Origin: Yoonia ponticola
GTDB lineage: Bacteria; Pseudomonadota; Alphaproteobacteria; Rhodobacterales; Rhodobacteraceae
Assembly (NCBI RefSeq): GCF_014199395.1
Contig: NZ_JACIJM010000007.1
Location: 1 to 64,000, forward strand
DNA: 64,000 bases
Reading direction: 5' to 3'
Shown here piece by piece: positions 35,582 to 44,255 of this stretch (its first letter is position 1; each line of letters begins with the position of its first letter). A model generated the notes under the pieces. The model was given only the letters and a program-made list of their open reading frames with translations. It did no database searches and was not told the origin of the DNA. Position numbers and translations under genes: made by a program.

Positions 35582-36391
35582 ATGAAAACACTCAAGTCGA
35601 TTCTGAAGACAACATGTCTGCTCGTTGCCACTGCGTCCCCCGCGATTGCGGGGCCGTTTGATGACGTCGCACGGATCGACGTGATCCCCGGTTGGCAGAC
35701 TGCGTCAGGCACCCATATGGCCGGACTGCGCGTCACTTTGCGCCCCGGTTGGAAAACCTATTGGCGTGCGCCCGGCGATGCTGGCATCCCGCCAGAGTTT
35801 TCATGGACTGGTTCGCAAAATATCACCGCAGCCCAGTACCATTGGCCTGTCCCGCAGGTTTTTGACCAAGGGGACATGCAGTCGATCGGCTACCACGACA
35901 CGCTCGTTTTGCCGATTGAACTGACCCAAGCAGACCCGTCCGCCCCAATCCAGATGTCCGGCGAAGTCACGCTTGGCGTTTGCGAAGACATCTGTGTGCC
36001 TGTGTCGCTGCCGTTTCTGGCGATGTTACCAACGGACGGCCAACGTGATGGCGCGATCACAGCGTCATTACTGAACCAACCTCGGAATGCGACAGAGGCT
36101 GGCGTGCGCTCTGCGATCTGCCGCGTATCACCAGCGGATTCCGGCCTGACGGTGACGGCAACGCTGACTATGCCATCAGCAGGCACCGTAGAATCAGTCG
36201 TGATCGAAGCCGGAAATCCAGAAGTCTGGGTGTCCCAAGCCGACATCACACGCTCTGGCGATACCCTGCAAGCAACCGTCGATATGATCCACGCGACATC
36301 GAGTAGCTTTGCTTTGGACCGATCCGCCGTCCGTATCACCGTGTTAGGCAGCGACTACGCCGTAGACGTGCGTGGATGCGTGGGCGGCTAA
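35582..36391 (+). CDS. Periplasmic DsbD N-terminal-like domain protein
   Basis: A 269-residue exported protein: signal peptide TTCLLVATASPAIA, then a domain similar to the alpha domain of DsbD. LRPGWKTYWRAPGDAGIPPEFSW is a conserved block, and LGVCEDICVPVSL contains the CxxxC cysteine pair. Unlike full DsbD it lacks the membrane core and thioredoxin domain. It may accept electrons from a CcdA/DsbD-like protein. ATG 35582 fits the signal peptide; the longer upstream frame overlaps yqgE and is rejected. Confidence 0.82.
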   Translation: MKTLKSILKTTCLLVATASPAIAGPFDDVARIDVIPGWQTASGTHMAGLRVTLRPGWKTYWRAPGDAGIPPEFSWTGSQNITAAQYHWPVPQVFDQGDMQSIGYHDTLVLPIELTQADPSAPIQMSGEVTLGVCEDICVPVSLPFLAMLPTDGQRDGAITASLLNQPRNATEAGVRSAICRVSPADSGLTVTATLTMPSAGTVESVVIEAGNPEVWVSQADITRSGDTLQATVDMIHATSSSFALDRSAVRITVLGSDYAVDVRGCVGG

Positions 36392-36395
36392 GGCG

Positions 36396-36926
36396 TTATT
36401 TGCGCCGCTGATGTTCGTCTAAACGCGGCATGATCTCAACGAAATTGCAGGGCATGTGCCGATAATCGAGCTGCTTGACGAGAATTTCATCCCAAGCGTC
36501 TTTGCACGCCCCCGGACTACCCGGCAGCGCAAACAGATAAGTGCCGTTCGCCACACCACCCGTTGCGCGGCTTTGCACTGCAGAGGTGCCAATCTTCTGC
36601 ATCGAAACAATCGTGAAAACCGTGCCAAAGGCGTCGATTTCTTTCTCATACACATCGCGGTGGGCTTCGACAGTCACATCACGCCCCGTTAGACCCGTAC
36701 CACCCGTCGAGATCACAACATCAACCGCATCATCCGCACACCATTTGCGCAACTGATCCGCGATCTGAGCGCGTTCATCAGGTAAAATCATCCGATCCGC
36801 GACCAAATGCCCAGCATCTTCGATCCGCGCGACAAGGGTATTTCCGGATTTATCATCGGCGGTGGTGCGCGTATCGCTCACGGTCAGCACGGCGATACGG
36901 ATTGGCACAAAAGCGCGGTCGGTCAT
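36396..36926 (-). CDS. moaB: Molybdenum cofactor biosynthesis protein MoaB
   Basis: A 176-residue MoaB/Mog-fold protein involved in molybdopterin adenylylation. The MPT-binding motif is STGGTGLTGRDVTVE, followed by the second motif LPGSPGACKDAWDEI. DTRTTADDKSGNTL is the usual N-terminal part. Its start overlaps the stop of the uracil-DNA glycosylase gene in ATGA. The main Mo-cofactor operon is at 55-59 kb. Confidence 0.93.
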   Translation of the reverse strand: MTDRAFVPIRIAVLTVSDTRTTADDKSGNTLVARIEDAGHLVADRMILPDERAQIADQLRKWCADDAVDVVISTGGTGLTGRDVTVEAHRDVYEKEIDAFGTVFTIVSMQKIGTSAVQSRATGGVANGTYLFALPGSPGACKDAWDEILVKQLDYRHMPCNFVEIMPRLDEHQRRK

Positions 36927-37720
36927 GAGGATATCGTCCTTAGTTTGGCTTGCACATCAAGCAAATCAGCCCAAGCATCTCGTTTCGCGAGTGGCGTTTT
37001 CAGCAATGACATCGGATGGGCCATCGGCATCGCAGGGCGGCCTACGACTTCGGTCCATTTGCCGCGCAAACGGCTGATCCCGGTTTTATCCAGCAGCATC
37101 TGGCAGGCCGTGTTGCCCATCAAGATCACCACATCAGGGTTCGCAAGCGCGATATGCCGCTCCAGAAACGGACGCATCATCGCCATATCTTTGCGATTAG
37201 GCAGGCCATCTCCGGGCACGCGCCACGGCATCGCGGTGGCCATATAAACAGCCTTTGCAGGGTCATCGGCATCAGCCGCCAAGCCAATCGCCGCCATCAT
37301 TTTCGCCAGCAAATCACCCTGCACGCCTGCAAATGGTCGCCCCGCTACGTCTTCTTCGCGCGACGGGGCTTCGCCCACGACCATCACACGCGCTGCAGGA
37401 TTGCCCGCAGCGAACACCATTTTGCGCGCACCGCGCTTCAAATGACAATGATCAAACCCGTCCAGAGCCGCCCGCAACGCATCCAAATCCGACACACCCG
37501 CCGCCGCGGATTTTGCCAGTGCGACTGTATCCAACTCTTTGACAACAATCGGCGCGGGCCGTTCTGGGCCAGCATTCGGATTCGGCACGGCTTTCGGCTT
37601 GGCGGGCTCCAGATTGTAGCGGTTCACCGGCGTTTCGTCGATTGCCTCGTCGGCGCCCAACTCAAGCTGCCATTCCAGCAACGCGCGGTCGTCCCAATAT
37701 GTTGTACTTACAGAATCCAT
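36923..37720 (-). CDS. Uracil-DNA glycosylase superfamily, no Fe-S cysteines
   Basis: A 265-residue protein like family 4 uracil-DNA glycosylases. Motif 1 is [17 protein letters not shown] (116-132) and motif 2 is HPMSLLKTP (235-243). Family 4 enzymes bind a 4Fe-4S cluster through four cysteines; here only C92 remains of the first pair (FDHC), and the usual KCRPPGNR...CRPFL pair reads [22 protein letters not shown] without cysteine. So the cluster is probably absent. The N-terminal ~80 residues are extra relative to the bacterial core and contain a P-rich stretch. It is co-transcribed with moaB. Glycosylase activity is inferred. Confidence 0.82.
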   Translation of the reverse strand: MDSVSTTYWDDRALLEWQLELGADEAIDETPVNRYNLEPAKPKAVPNPNAGPERPAPIVVKELDTVALAKSAAAGVSDLDALRAALDGFDHCHLKRGARKMVFAAGNPAARVMVVGEAPSREEDVAGRPFAGVQGDLLAKMMAAIGLAADADDPAKAVYMATAMPWRVPGDGLPNRKDMAMMRPFLERHIALANPDVVILMGNTACQMLLDKTGISRLRGKWTEVVGRPAMPMAHPMSLLKTPLAKRDAWADLLDVQAKLRTISS

Positions 37721-37833
37721 GCGCGAAACATACCGCGCAAATACGGCATACGGTAGCGTTGATTGCGCAGACCCCGTTGCGTGATCCCAGCCTGCTTCCT
37801 ATAACGGCCCAAACAACGCAAAAGGAGCCGCCC

Positions 37834-38793
37834 ATGTCGTTTCGCGCCCAGCATCTTTTGGGGATTGAGCCGCTCCACCCCACGGAAATCACCACGCTTC
37901 TGGATTTGGCCGATCAATACGCCAATGATCCCAACTCTGTACGGCACCGCGATGTGCTGGCGGGCATGACGCAAATCAACATGTTCTTCGAGAATTCCAC
38001 GCGAACGCAGGCCAGCTTCGAGTTGGCGGGCAAGCGGCTCGGCGCAGACGTGATGAACATGGCGATGCAAGCGTCCTCGCTGAAAAAGGGCGAGACGCTG
38101 ATTGATACCGCGTTGACGCTGAACGCGATGCACCCCGATTTGCTGGTCGTGCGTCATCCACATTCCGGTGCGGTTGATCTGCTGGCCCAAAAGGTCAACG
38201 GCGCGGTTCTGAACGCTGGCGACGGCAAGCACGAACACCCGACCCAAGCGTTGCTGGATGCGCTCACGATCCGCCGCGCTAAGGGACGCATTCACCGTCT
38301 GTCCGTGGCGATCTGTGGTGACGTTGCGCATTCCCGCGTTGCGCGGTCCAACATCATGCTGCTTGGCAAGATGGAAAACCGCATCCGCCTGATCGCCCCA
38401 CCGACATTGATGCCATCTGGCGTGGCCGAATTCGGCTGCGAGGTTTTTCACGACATGGAAGAAGGCCTCAAAGACGTTGACGTCGTGATGATGCTACGCC
38501 TTCAAAAAGAACGCATGGACGGTGGTTTCATCCCGTCAGAGCGCGAATATTACCACCGCTACGGGTTGGACGCGGCAAAGCTCGCGCACGCCAAACCCGA
38601 CGCGATTGTTATGCATCCCGGCCCGATGAACCGTGGCGTTGAAATCGACGGCACGATTGCCGACGACATCAACCGATCCGTGATCCAAACGCAGGTCGAG
38701 ATGGGTGTGGCCGTCCGCATGGCCGCAATGGACTTGCTCGCGCGAAACCTACGGGCGCGGCGCGGTGCAGCGCTAGAGGGCGTGATGGTATGA
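37834..38793 (+). CDS. pyrB: Aspartate carbamoyltransferase catalytic subunit
   Basis: A 319-residue enzyme that makes N-carbamoylaspartate in pyrimidine synthesis. Carbamoyl phosphate motif STRT (55-58) in [21 protein letters not shown], and the aspartate site in [12 protein letters not shown] 37834 has AAAGGAG upstream. The next gene overlaps the stop in ATGA. The cluster also encodes a dihydroorotase homologue lacking metal ligands, so PyrB may depend on it as a partner, as in Pseudomonas. Confidence 0.96.
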   Translation: MSFRAQHLLGIEPLHPTEITTLLDLADQYANDPNSVRHRDVLAGMTQINMFFENSTRTQASFELAGKRLGADVMNMAMQASSLKKGETLIDTALTLNAMHPDLLVVRHPHSGAVDLLAQKVNGAVLNAGDGKHEHPTQALLDALTIRRAKGRIHRLSVAICGDVAHSRVARSNIMLLGKMENRIRLIAPPTLMPSGVAEFGCEVFHDMEEGLKDVDVVMMLRLQKERMDGGFIPSEREYYHRYGLDAAKLAHAKPDAIVMHPGPMNRGVEIDGTIADDINRSVIQTQVEMGVAVRMAAMDLLARNLRARRGAALEGVMV

Positions 38794-39323
38794 CCGACAC
38801 AATCGCGCCTCACGAATACGGCAAAGTCCGTGTCTTCCAACTGGCCTACCAGCTAGATTCTGAGATCGACCAGCAAGACGACTATGATCGGCTCGGACAG
38901 GCCCTAGGCGCAAAAATTGTCACAGAAAAAGACGTGCAGATTGTCCACGAGACCGCGCTGCACGACCTTGGTCTCGCGCAATTTTTGATGCTGGGTTACG
39001 GTATCACTGAGGCTGAAATCGCACCACAAATGGATATGCTGAACGGCCTCAAAGGCAGCTTTGCGATCATCAGGTCCGGCGCATTTGGCGACCAAGGTGC
39101 AACGCTACGTACCAACGGTGACGCCAAATTGGTCGCCACATTTGCTGAACAAGTGGCCGCACCACCTGCACTGACCCCGCTCGCATCAGACAGCAGCCAA
39201 GGCACGCTGACCCCGCCGACCAAAGCACCCAAATCCGACGCCCGCATCGGCGGCATGGTCGCCACGGTGGTTCTACTCCTGATGGGCATATTCGTTTGGC
39301 TGATGATCTGGATCGGCGGCTGA
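38790..39323 (+). CDS. Unknown single-span protein in pyr cluster
   Basis: A 177-residue protein with no recognised family. Residues 1-110 are soluble and acidic ([39 protein letters not shown]), then a P/T-rich linker (~120-150), and a C-terminal membrane helix ([20 protein letters not shown]). It overlaps pyrB by four bases and the next gene by one base (TGATG), so it is strictly co-translated between pyrB and pyrC homologues. Confidence 0.75.
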   Translation: MTDTIAPHEYGKVRVFQLAYQLDSEIDQQDDYDRLGQALGAKIVTEKDVQIVHETALHDLGLAQFLMLGYGITEAEIAPQMDMLNGLKGSFAIIRSGAFGDQGATLRTNGDAKLVATFAEQVAAPPALTPLASDSSQGTLTPPTKAPKSDARIGGMVATVVLLLMGIFVWLMIWIGG

Positions 39324-39820
39324 TGTCGGACTTTCCCGCTCTTAAGGCTGACGAAACAATCCTTTGGCAGGGCCGCCCCGACGCCAAACTGCGGTTCGGT
39401 ATCACGACCATGGCCACCGGCATTTTCGCCGTGACTCTTGTACTGGCCTGCCTTGGGCTTGCGACCGTGATTGATCGGGCCAATACTGGCAGCTATTGGG
39501 GAATCCTCGCACCGGGGATCATCGCGGGCGTGGCGATCGTCATGGCAATGCCCGTGATTGATAGCTTGATCCGGTATTACACGCGCTACCGCCTGACGAA
39601 CCAACGTATGTTGATCGCCAAACCGGTAGGGACAAAACGGGCAAGCTACGATATCCCCGCGTTAGACGATCTAATCTACCGCAACGGCACCCCGCCTTCG
39701 ATCTTTTTCTCATCCCGCACCAGCGGACGTAAAAGAACAGATATCGGCTTTGAACGCATCACCGATGCCCGCGACGTCTTTATCCAAATGCGTAAACTTG
39801 CCGGAGACACCGAGATATGA
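39323..39820 (+). CDS. Bacterial PH-domain membrane protein
   Basis: A 165-residue protein with two membrane helices (~33-56 and ~68-88) followed by a bacterial PH-like domain: YTRYRLTNQRMLIAKPVG is the typical entry strand, and DDLIYRNGTPPSIFF follows. N-terminal ILWQGRPDAKLR is also common in the family. ATG 39323 overlaps the previous stop in TGATG, which settles the start. It is translated with the pyr cluster; role unknown. Confidence 0.8.
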   Translation: MSDFPALKADETILWQGRPDAKLRFGITTMATGIFAVTLVLACLGLATVIDRANTGSYWGILAPGIIAGVAIVMAMPVIDSLIRYYTRYRLTNQRMLIAKPVGTKRASYDIPALDDLIYRNGTPPSIFFSSRTSGRKRTDIGFERITDARDVFIQMRKLAGDTEI

Positions 39821-39862
39821 CACGCCTATTCGCAGCGGCTGCGCTTATCAGAAAGACCTGCA

Positions 39863-41149
39863 ATGACTAAAACCTTGTTCACCAACGCACGTTTGATCGA
39901 TCCAGTCGCCCTAAGCGATACGTCCGGCGCTATTCTGGTTGAGGACGGCAAGATCAGCCGCGTGTTTGAGGAAACACATCCCGACATCACCGGACCTGCC
40001 ATTGTGGACTGCGGCGGCAAATGTCTGGCCCCCGGCATCGTTGATATCGGCGTGAAAGTGTCCGAACCGGGCGAGCGGCACAAGGAAAGTTTTCGCACTG
40101 CTGGACGGGCTGCTGCGGCTGGTGGTGTGACGACGATCGTCACCCGCCCCGATACGCTGCCCGCTATTGATACGCCCGAAATTCTGGAATTTGTGGCACG
40201 TCGTGCCGCCCTAGATGCCCCTGTGCGCGTATTGCCGATGGCCGCGTTGACCAAAGGCCGCGAAGGTCGCGAGATGACCGAGATCGGGCTTTTGACCGAC
40301 GCAGGTGCCGTGGCCTTTACAGATTGCGACCGCGTTGTCGCCAATACCAAGGTATTCTCACGCGCGCTGACCTACGCAAAATCGCTCGACGCGCTGGTGA
40401 TTGCCCACGTCCAAGACCCCGGTTTGTCGGATGGTGCAGCGGTCACATCCGGCAAATTTGCGTCCCTGCGCGGCCTGCCCGGCGTGACGCCCATGGCTGA
40501 ACGCATGGGGCTTGATCGCGATATCAGCTTGATTGAAATGACTGGCGCGAAATACCACGCCGACCAAATCACCACTGCACGCGCCTTGCCCGCCTTGGAA
40601 CGCGCGAAACGCAACGGTCTGAATGTGACGGCGGGTATAGGTATTCACCACCTGACATTGAATGAACTCGACGTGGCGGACTACAGGACGTTTTTCAAAC
40701 TCAAACCACCGCTGCGATCCGAAGAAGACCGCATCGCCGTTGTCCAAGCCGTCGCGGATGGCCTAATCGACATCATTTGTTCCATGCACACACCACAGGA
40801 CGAAGAAAGCAAACGCTTGCCTTACGAAGAGGCCGCGAGCGGTGCCGTGGGACTAGAGACGCTTTTGCCAGCAGCATTACGCCTGTATCACGAAGGCCAG
40901 ATCGACCTGCCACGCTTGTTCCGCGCCTTATCACTGAACCCGTCGCGGTTGTTGGGACTGAAAACGGGACGCCTACGCAAAGGCGCGCCAGCCGATCTGG
41001 TCCTATTCGACGCTGATGCGCCATTTGTGTTAAACCGCGAAACGCTTCAGTCAAAATCAAAGAACACACCTTTTGACGGCGCACGGATGCAAGGACGCGT
41101 CCTAGGTACGTGGGTCGCGGGCAATCGCGTGGCAGGAGAAGACAAATGA
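39863..41149 (+). CDS. pyrX: Dihydroorotase homologue lacking metal ligands
   Basis: A 428-residue protein of the type I dihydroorotase fold. The metal-binding HxH is replaced: DIGVKVSEPG (61-70) stands where active enzymes have DxHVHLREPG. The third-histidine region reads YHADQITTA (231-239), the substrate segment is TRPDTLP instead of MPNTNP, and the catalytic Asp of TDHAPH is lost in CSMHTPQ (306-312). The fold markers GLETLLPAAL and the amidohydrolase end PADLVLFD remain. It should be inactive and serve as structural partner of PyrB, as PyrX/PyrC' does in Pseudomonas; a real PyrC must be elsewhere. The symbol is given on that basis. It is usually annotated pyrC. Confidence 0.85.
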   Translation: MTKTLFTNARLIDPVALSDTSGAILVEDGKISRVFEETHPDITGPAIVDCGGKCLAPGIVDIGVKVSEPGERHKESFRTAGRAAAAGGVTTIVTRPDTLPAIDTPEILEFVARRAALDAPVRVLPMAALTKGREGREMTEIGLLTDAGAVAFTDCDRVVANTKVFSRALTYAKSLDALVIAHVQDPGLSDGAAVTSGKFASLRGLPGVTPMAERMGLDRDISLIEMTGAKYHADQITTARALPALERAKRNGLNVTAGIGIHHLTLNELDVADYRTFFKLKPPLRSEEDRIAVVQAVADGLIDIICSMHTPQDEESKRLPYEEAASGAVGLETLLPAALRLYHEGQIDLPRLFRALSLNPSRLLGLKTGRLRKGAPADLVLFDADAPFVLNRETLQSKSKNTPFDGARMQGRVLGTWVAGNRVAGEDK

Positions 41150-41763
41150 TGCCAGAAATCACAACTGGAATGGGCGGTCTGCTGCTGTGGGCTGCGATTG
41201 GCTACCTGCTAGGGTCCGTGCCCTACGGGATCGTCGTAGCCAAAATGCTGGGGCTCGGAAACCTGCGCGACATCGGGTCCGGCAACATCGGCGCGACCAA
41301 TGTTTTGCGGACAGGCAACAAAAAAGCAGCCGCGCTGACATTGCTCTTTGATGCAGGCAAAGGTGCCGTCGCGGTTCTACTTGCACGGGCTTTCGCGGGC
41401 GAAGATGCGGTGCAAATCGCAGCACTCGCGGCGTTTTTGGGGCATTGTTTCCCAGTCTGGCTTGGCTTCAAAGGCGGCAAAGGGGTCGCGACACACCTCG
41501 GCATGATGTGGGCGTTGGCATGGCCAATCGGCCTTGTATGTTGCCTGACATGGCTACTGATCGCGGCTGTTTTCCGGTTCTCATCACTCGCCGCACTGCT
41601 CGCCACAGGCTTTGCACCAGCCTTCGCGATCTTTCTTGGTCAAGGAGAGCTTGTCGTTCTACTGCTCGTGCTGGCCGTTCTGGTCTACATTCGCCACGCG
41701 GACAACATCACACGCTTGCGGAACGGCACCGAAACGAAAATCGGCTCAAAGAAGACCGAATGA
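41146..41763 (+). CDS. plsY: Glycerol-3-phosphate acyltransferase PlsY
   Basis: A 205-residue inner-membrane enzyme that transfers the acyl group from acyl-phosphate to glycerol-3-phosphate. The three family motifs are GSVPYGIVVAKMLG, DIGSGNIGATNVLR and GFKGGKGVATHLG. Two adjacent ATG codons (41146, 41149) could serve; the first overlaps the previous stop. It ends the pyr cluster and overlaps the end of a convergent gene by 18 bases. Confidence 0.94.
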   Translation: MMPEITTGMGGLLLWAAIGYLLGSVPYGIVVAKMLGLGNLRDIGSGNIGATNVLRTGNKKAAALTLLFDAGKGAVAVLLARAFAGEDAVQIAALAAFLGHCFPVWLGFKGGKGVATHLGMMWALAWPIGLVCCLTWLLIAAVFRFSSLAALLATGFAPAFAIFLGQGELVVLLLVLAVLVYIRHADNITRLRNGTETKIGSKKTE

Positions 41764-42087
41764 CACTTTCTTTCTGATCCACCACGCAGCGATCCCAACC
41801 CCACCAAGCACCCCAAGCGGGCCGAAATCGACGTCCGCAAGGTAAAGCAGCACAATCGTGAACGCGATCAGGATCGGTATATTCGTCAGCGGGCGCAGCG
41901 TGTCAGCAAGGCTTTGTATCCGCAAAATCAACGCCGCGAGATATATCGGCGGGCCTGCGATCAAAACGCCAGCCCACGCGCCCATCACAAATGCACTGCC
42001 AGCCTGCGGGTGTATCGCGGTCATGCCCGTGACGGGTAACGCCAGCAAAATGAGCATCACCCAACGCGGGTTCAGTAGAAACGACAT
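41746..42087 (-). CDS. Small multi-span membrane protein
   Basis: A 113-residue protein with three or four hydrophobic segments (RWVMLILLALPVTGMTA, FVMGAWAGVLIAGPPIYLAALIL, IPILIAFTIVLLYLA, LGGVGIAAWWI). The start MSFLLNPRWV at 42087 is more likely than the upstream ATG. No family recognised. It is convergent with plsY and overlaps its last 18 bases. Confidence 0.65.
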   Translation of the reverse strand: MSFLLNPRWVMLILLALPVTGMTAIHPQAGSAFVMGAWAGVLIAGPPIYLAALILRIQSLADTLRPLTNIPILIAFTIVLLYLADVDFGPLGVLGGVGIAAWWIRKKVSFGLL

Positions 42088-42180
42088 GGCTAGCCCTCTG
42101 TTCCCATCATAAAGCAACGAAATGTGGCGGATCGCGTTGTCGTTAACTGTGCATTAAGCAGAATCAGCGAATGTGATCGT

Positions 42181-42298
42181 AGACAAACGTTGGCCATGCG
42201 CTGCGCCGAATGCACAGTATAACATCCAATGCCGCCTAAATTGGCGGGTGAATATGTCTGGTGAAACCGGACTGGATGCAAATGATCAACGTTTGTCT
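42181..42298. ncRNA. Possible structured RNA between two genes
   Basis: A perfect 12-bp inverted repeat, AGACAAACGTTG (42181-42192) and CAACGTTTGTCT (42287-42298), encloses 94 bases. Inside, CATCCA (42223-42228) pairs with TGGATG (42273-42278) and encloses two hairpins, CCGCC/GGCGG (42232-42247) and GTCTGG/CCGGAC (42256-42272). This nested multibranch layout is unlike plain intergenic DNA. The strand is unknown: on the minus strand it would be the gshA 3' UTR. It matches no RNA family that I know. Confidence 0.4.
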
Positions 42299-42308
42299 TA
42301 ACCCTTAC

Positions 42309-43679
42309 TTAATAAGAATAGTCGCTATAGATCCGCTTCAGATCGCCGTTCCAGTCGCCATTGTAGTGGTCCAGCAATTCATCCGCAGGTGTTTTGCCAG
42401 TTTCAATGGTTTCGTGCAGTGCGTTTAGGAAATGCGTCTCGTCCGCGACCATGCCGCCCGCACCGGGTTTCGCCCGTGCTTTGAGACCAGCATGTGAAAT
42501 CGCGACAACTTCACGTGCCAGATCGTGCATGTTGATGCCGTCGACCTTTGCTTGCAGACCATCCACAGACGCCGCAACGCGCAACGCTTCGCGCTGCTCT
42601 GCGGTCCAGTCTTTGCACAGGTCCCATGCCGCATCCAACGCCGTCTGGTCGTACATCATGCCAACCCAGAACGCAGGCAGCGCACATAGCCGCCGCCAAG
42701 GGCCGCCGTCTGCGCCGCGCATCTCGATGAATTGCTTAATCCGCGCTTCGGGGAACACCGTTGTCAGGTGGTCCGCCCAATCGGACAGCAACGGCTTTTC
42801 ACCCGGCAATGCAGGCAGTTCGCCCTTCAGGAAATCGCGGAACGACATGCCCAGCGCGTCGATATATTTCCCGTCGCGGTAGACAAAATACATCGGCACA
42901 TCGAGCACCCAATCGACCCAGCGCTCAAAGCCCATACCGTCCTCAAACACCCACGGCAGCATGCCCGTGCGGCTGTCATCGAGGCTGCGCCAAATCCGGC
43001 CACGCCATGATTTATGCCCGTTTACTTTGCCCTCAAAGAACGGCGAATTGGCAAACAACGCTGTCGCCACAGGCTGCAATGCAAGCGACGTGCGCAGCTT
43101 TTGCACCATGTCGGCCTCGGACCCGAAATCAAGGTTCACCTGAACCGTACAGGTCCGCCGCATCATCTGCGTGCCATGCGTGCCGACCTTTTCCATATAA
43201 GCGTTCATCAGCTTATAACGGCCCTTTGGCATCAGGGGCATCTGCTCGTGCGTCCATTCGGGGGCGGCACCCAGACCGATAAATTTCACGCCAATCTCGT
43301 CGGCGACGGATTTCACCTCTTCGAGGTGGACGTTCACTTCGTCGCAGGTCTGGTGGATCGTTTCCAAAGGCGCACCGGACAATTCCAACTGACCACCCGG
43401 CTCTAGCGAGACGTTCGCGCCGTCTTTGGTCAGGCCGATGATATTGCCACCCTCTTCGACGGGCGCCCAATTGTAGCGTGTTTTCAAACCGTTCAGTACA
43501 GCCTTGATTGACCGATCACCCTCATAGGGCAGCGGCATCAGGCTATCTTGGCAATAGCCAAATTTCTCATGTTCGGTGCCGATGCGCCAGTCTTCTTTGG
43601 GTTTACAGCCCTTGGATAGCATTTCTGCTAGTTGAGAATGATCTTCGATCTGGCCGCCGCCGGTTTGGGGAATGGACAT
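42309..43679 (-). CDS. gshA: Glutamate-cysteine ligase (plant-type)
   Basis: A 456-residue ATP-dependent ligase that makes gamma-glutamylcysteine, the first step to glutathione. RIGTEHEKFGYCQDSL, EPGGQLELSGAP and MRRTCTVQVNLDFGSE are the conserved blocks of the proteobacterial/plant GCS2-like group. Length is normal. Glutathione use agrees with the glutathione-dependent formaldehyde dehydrogenase at 61-62 kb. The possible structured RNA begins 11 bases after its stop. Confidence 0.94.
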   Translation of the reverse strand: MSIPQTGGGQIEDHSQLAEMLSKGCKPKEDWRIGTEHEKFGYCQDSLMPLPYEGDRSIKAVLNGLKTRYNWAPVEEGGNIIGLTKDGANVSLEPGGQLELSGAPLETIHQTCDEVNVHLEEVKSVADEIGVKFIGLGAAPEWTHEQMPLMPKGRYKLMNAYMEKVGTHGTQMMRRTCTVQVNLDFGSEADMVQKLRTSLALQPVATALFANSPFFEGKVNGHKSWRGRIWRSLDDSRTGMLPWVFEDGMGFERWVDWVLDVPMYFVYRDGKYIDALGMSFRDFLKGELPALPGEKPLLSDWADHLTTVFPEARIKQFIEMRGADGGPWRRLCALPAFWVGMMYDQTALDAAWDLCKDWTAEQREALRVAASVDGLQAKVDGINMHDLAREVVAISHAGLKARAKPGAGGMVADETHFLNALHETIETGKTPADELLDHYNGDWNGDLKRIYSDYSY

Positions 43680-43736
43680 CTGTTGGTCTTTCTCAACTGA
43701 GTGTATCTGAACGTCTTTGGTGAACGCAGATGCGTA

Positions 43737-44255
43737 CTAATGCAAGAGATGAACTGGACGCGACCAGATCACAACCTGATGATCGGGCGGATCGGACAGA
43801 ACGCCAAGGATGGCTTCGGTCTTGATGCCGGGCAGGCTGGAAAATGCATCAAACAGCGCCTCAGCACCAGCAGCGGTGGTTGGAATAGCGATATCGCGGG
43901 CCTCTGGTCCGGTCAGTATCCAATAGGGCGCGGGATGGCCGGTGGGGTCGAAACTAAGCCGCGACAGGTCATTGATATCCATTACACCGCCGCTAAGCGG
44001 GCCGAAATATGCAAGCCTGCGTTCGGTAATCTGCACGACGCCCGGCCCATCATTCCCTTGGCGAAAGCGACCGCGCTGGATACCAGCGACGAGTAGAACA
44101 ACGCCCAAGCCTGCAATGAAAAACCCCAGCCAAACGACAAAGCCATAGCCCGTCGCAGCCCAATATATCCCCAAACCCAGTACCAGTAGCGCACCCCAAA
44201 CATCGCGAAATCGCCAGATCAGCGCCTTTGCTTCGGGTCGGAAAAAATCAGCCAT
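43737..44255 (-). CDS. Two-span membrane protein of unknown function
   Basis: A 172-residue protein with two membrane helices close together (~18-36 and ~40-60, VWLGFFIAGLGVVLLVAG), then a soluble part with VQITERRLAYFGPLSGGVMDINDLSRLSF, which looks like a PH-type strand pattern. The start MADFFRPEA at 44255 overlaps the GNAT gene end by eight bases, so the two are in one operon with rsmE. Role unknown. Confidence 0.75.
   Translation of the reverse strand: MADFFRPEAKALIWRFRDVWGALLVLGLGIYWAATGYGFVVWLGFFIAGLGVVLLVAGIQRGRFRQGNDGPGVVQITERRLAYFGPLSGGVMDINDLSRLSFDPTGHPAPYWILTGPEARDIAIPTTAAGAEALFDAFSSLPGIKTEAILGVLSDPPDHQVVIWSRPVHLLH

Noticed and set aside
42761..43282. Plus-strand open frame of 173 codons
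   Set aside because: Antisense to gshA, whose conserved motifs cover the same bases.
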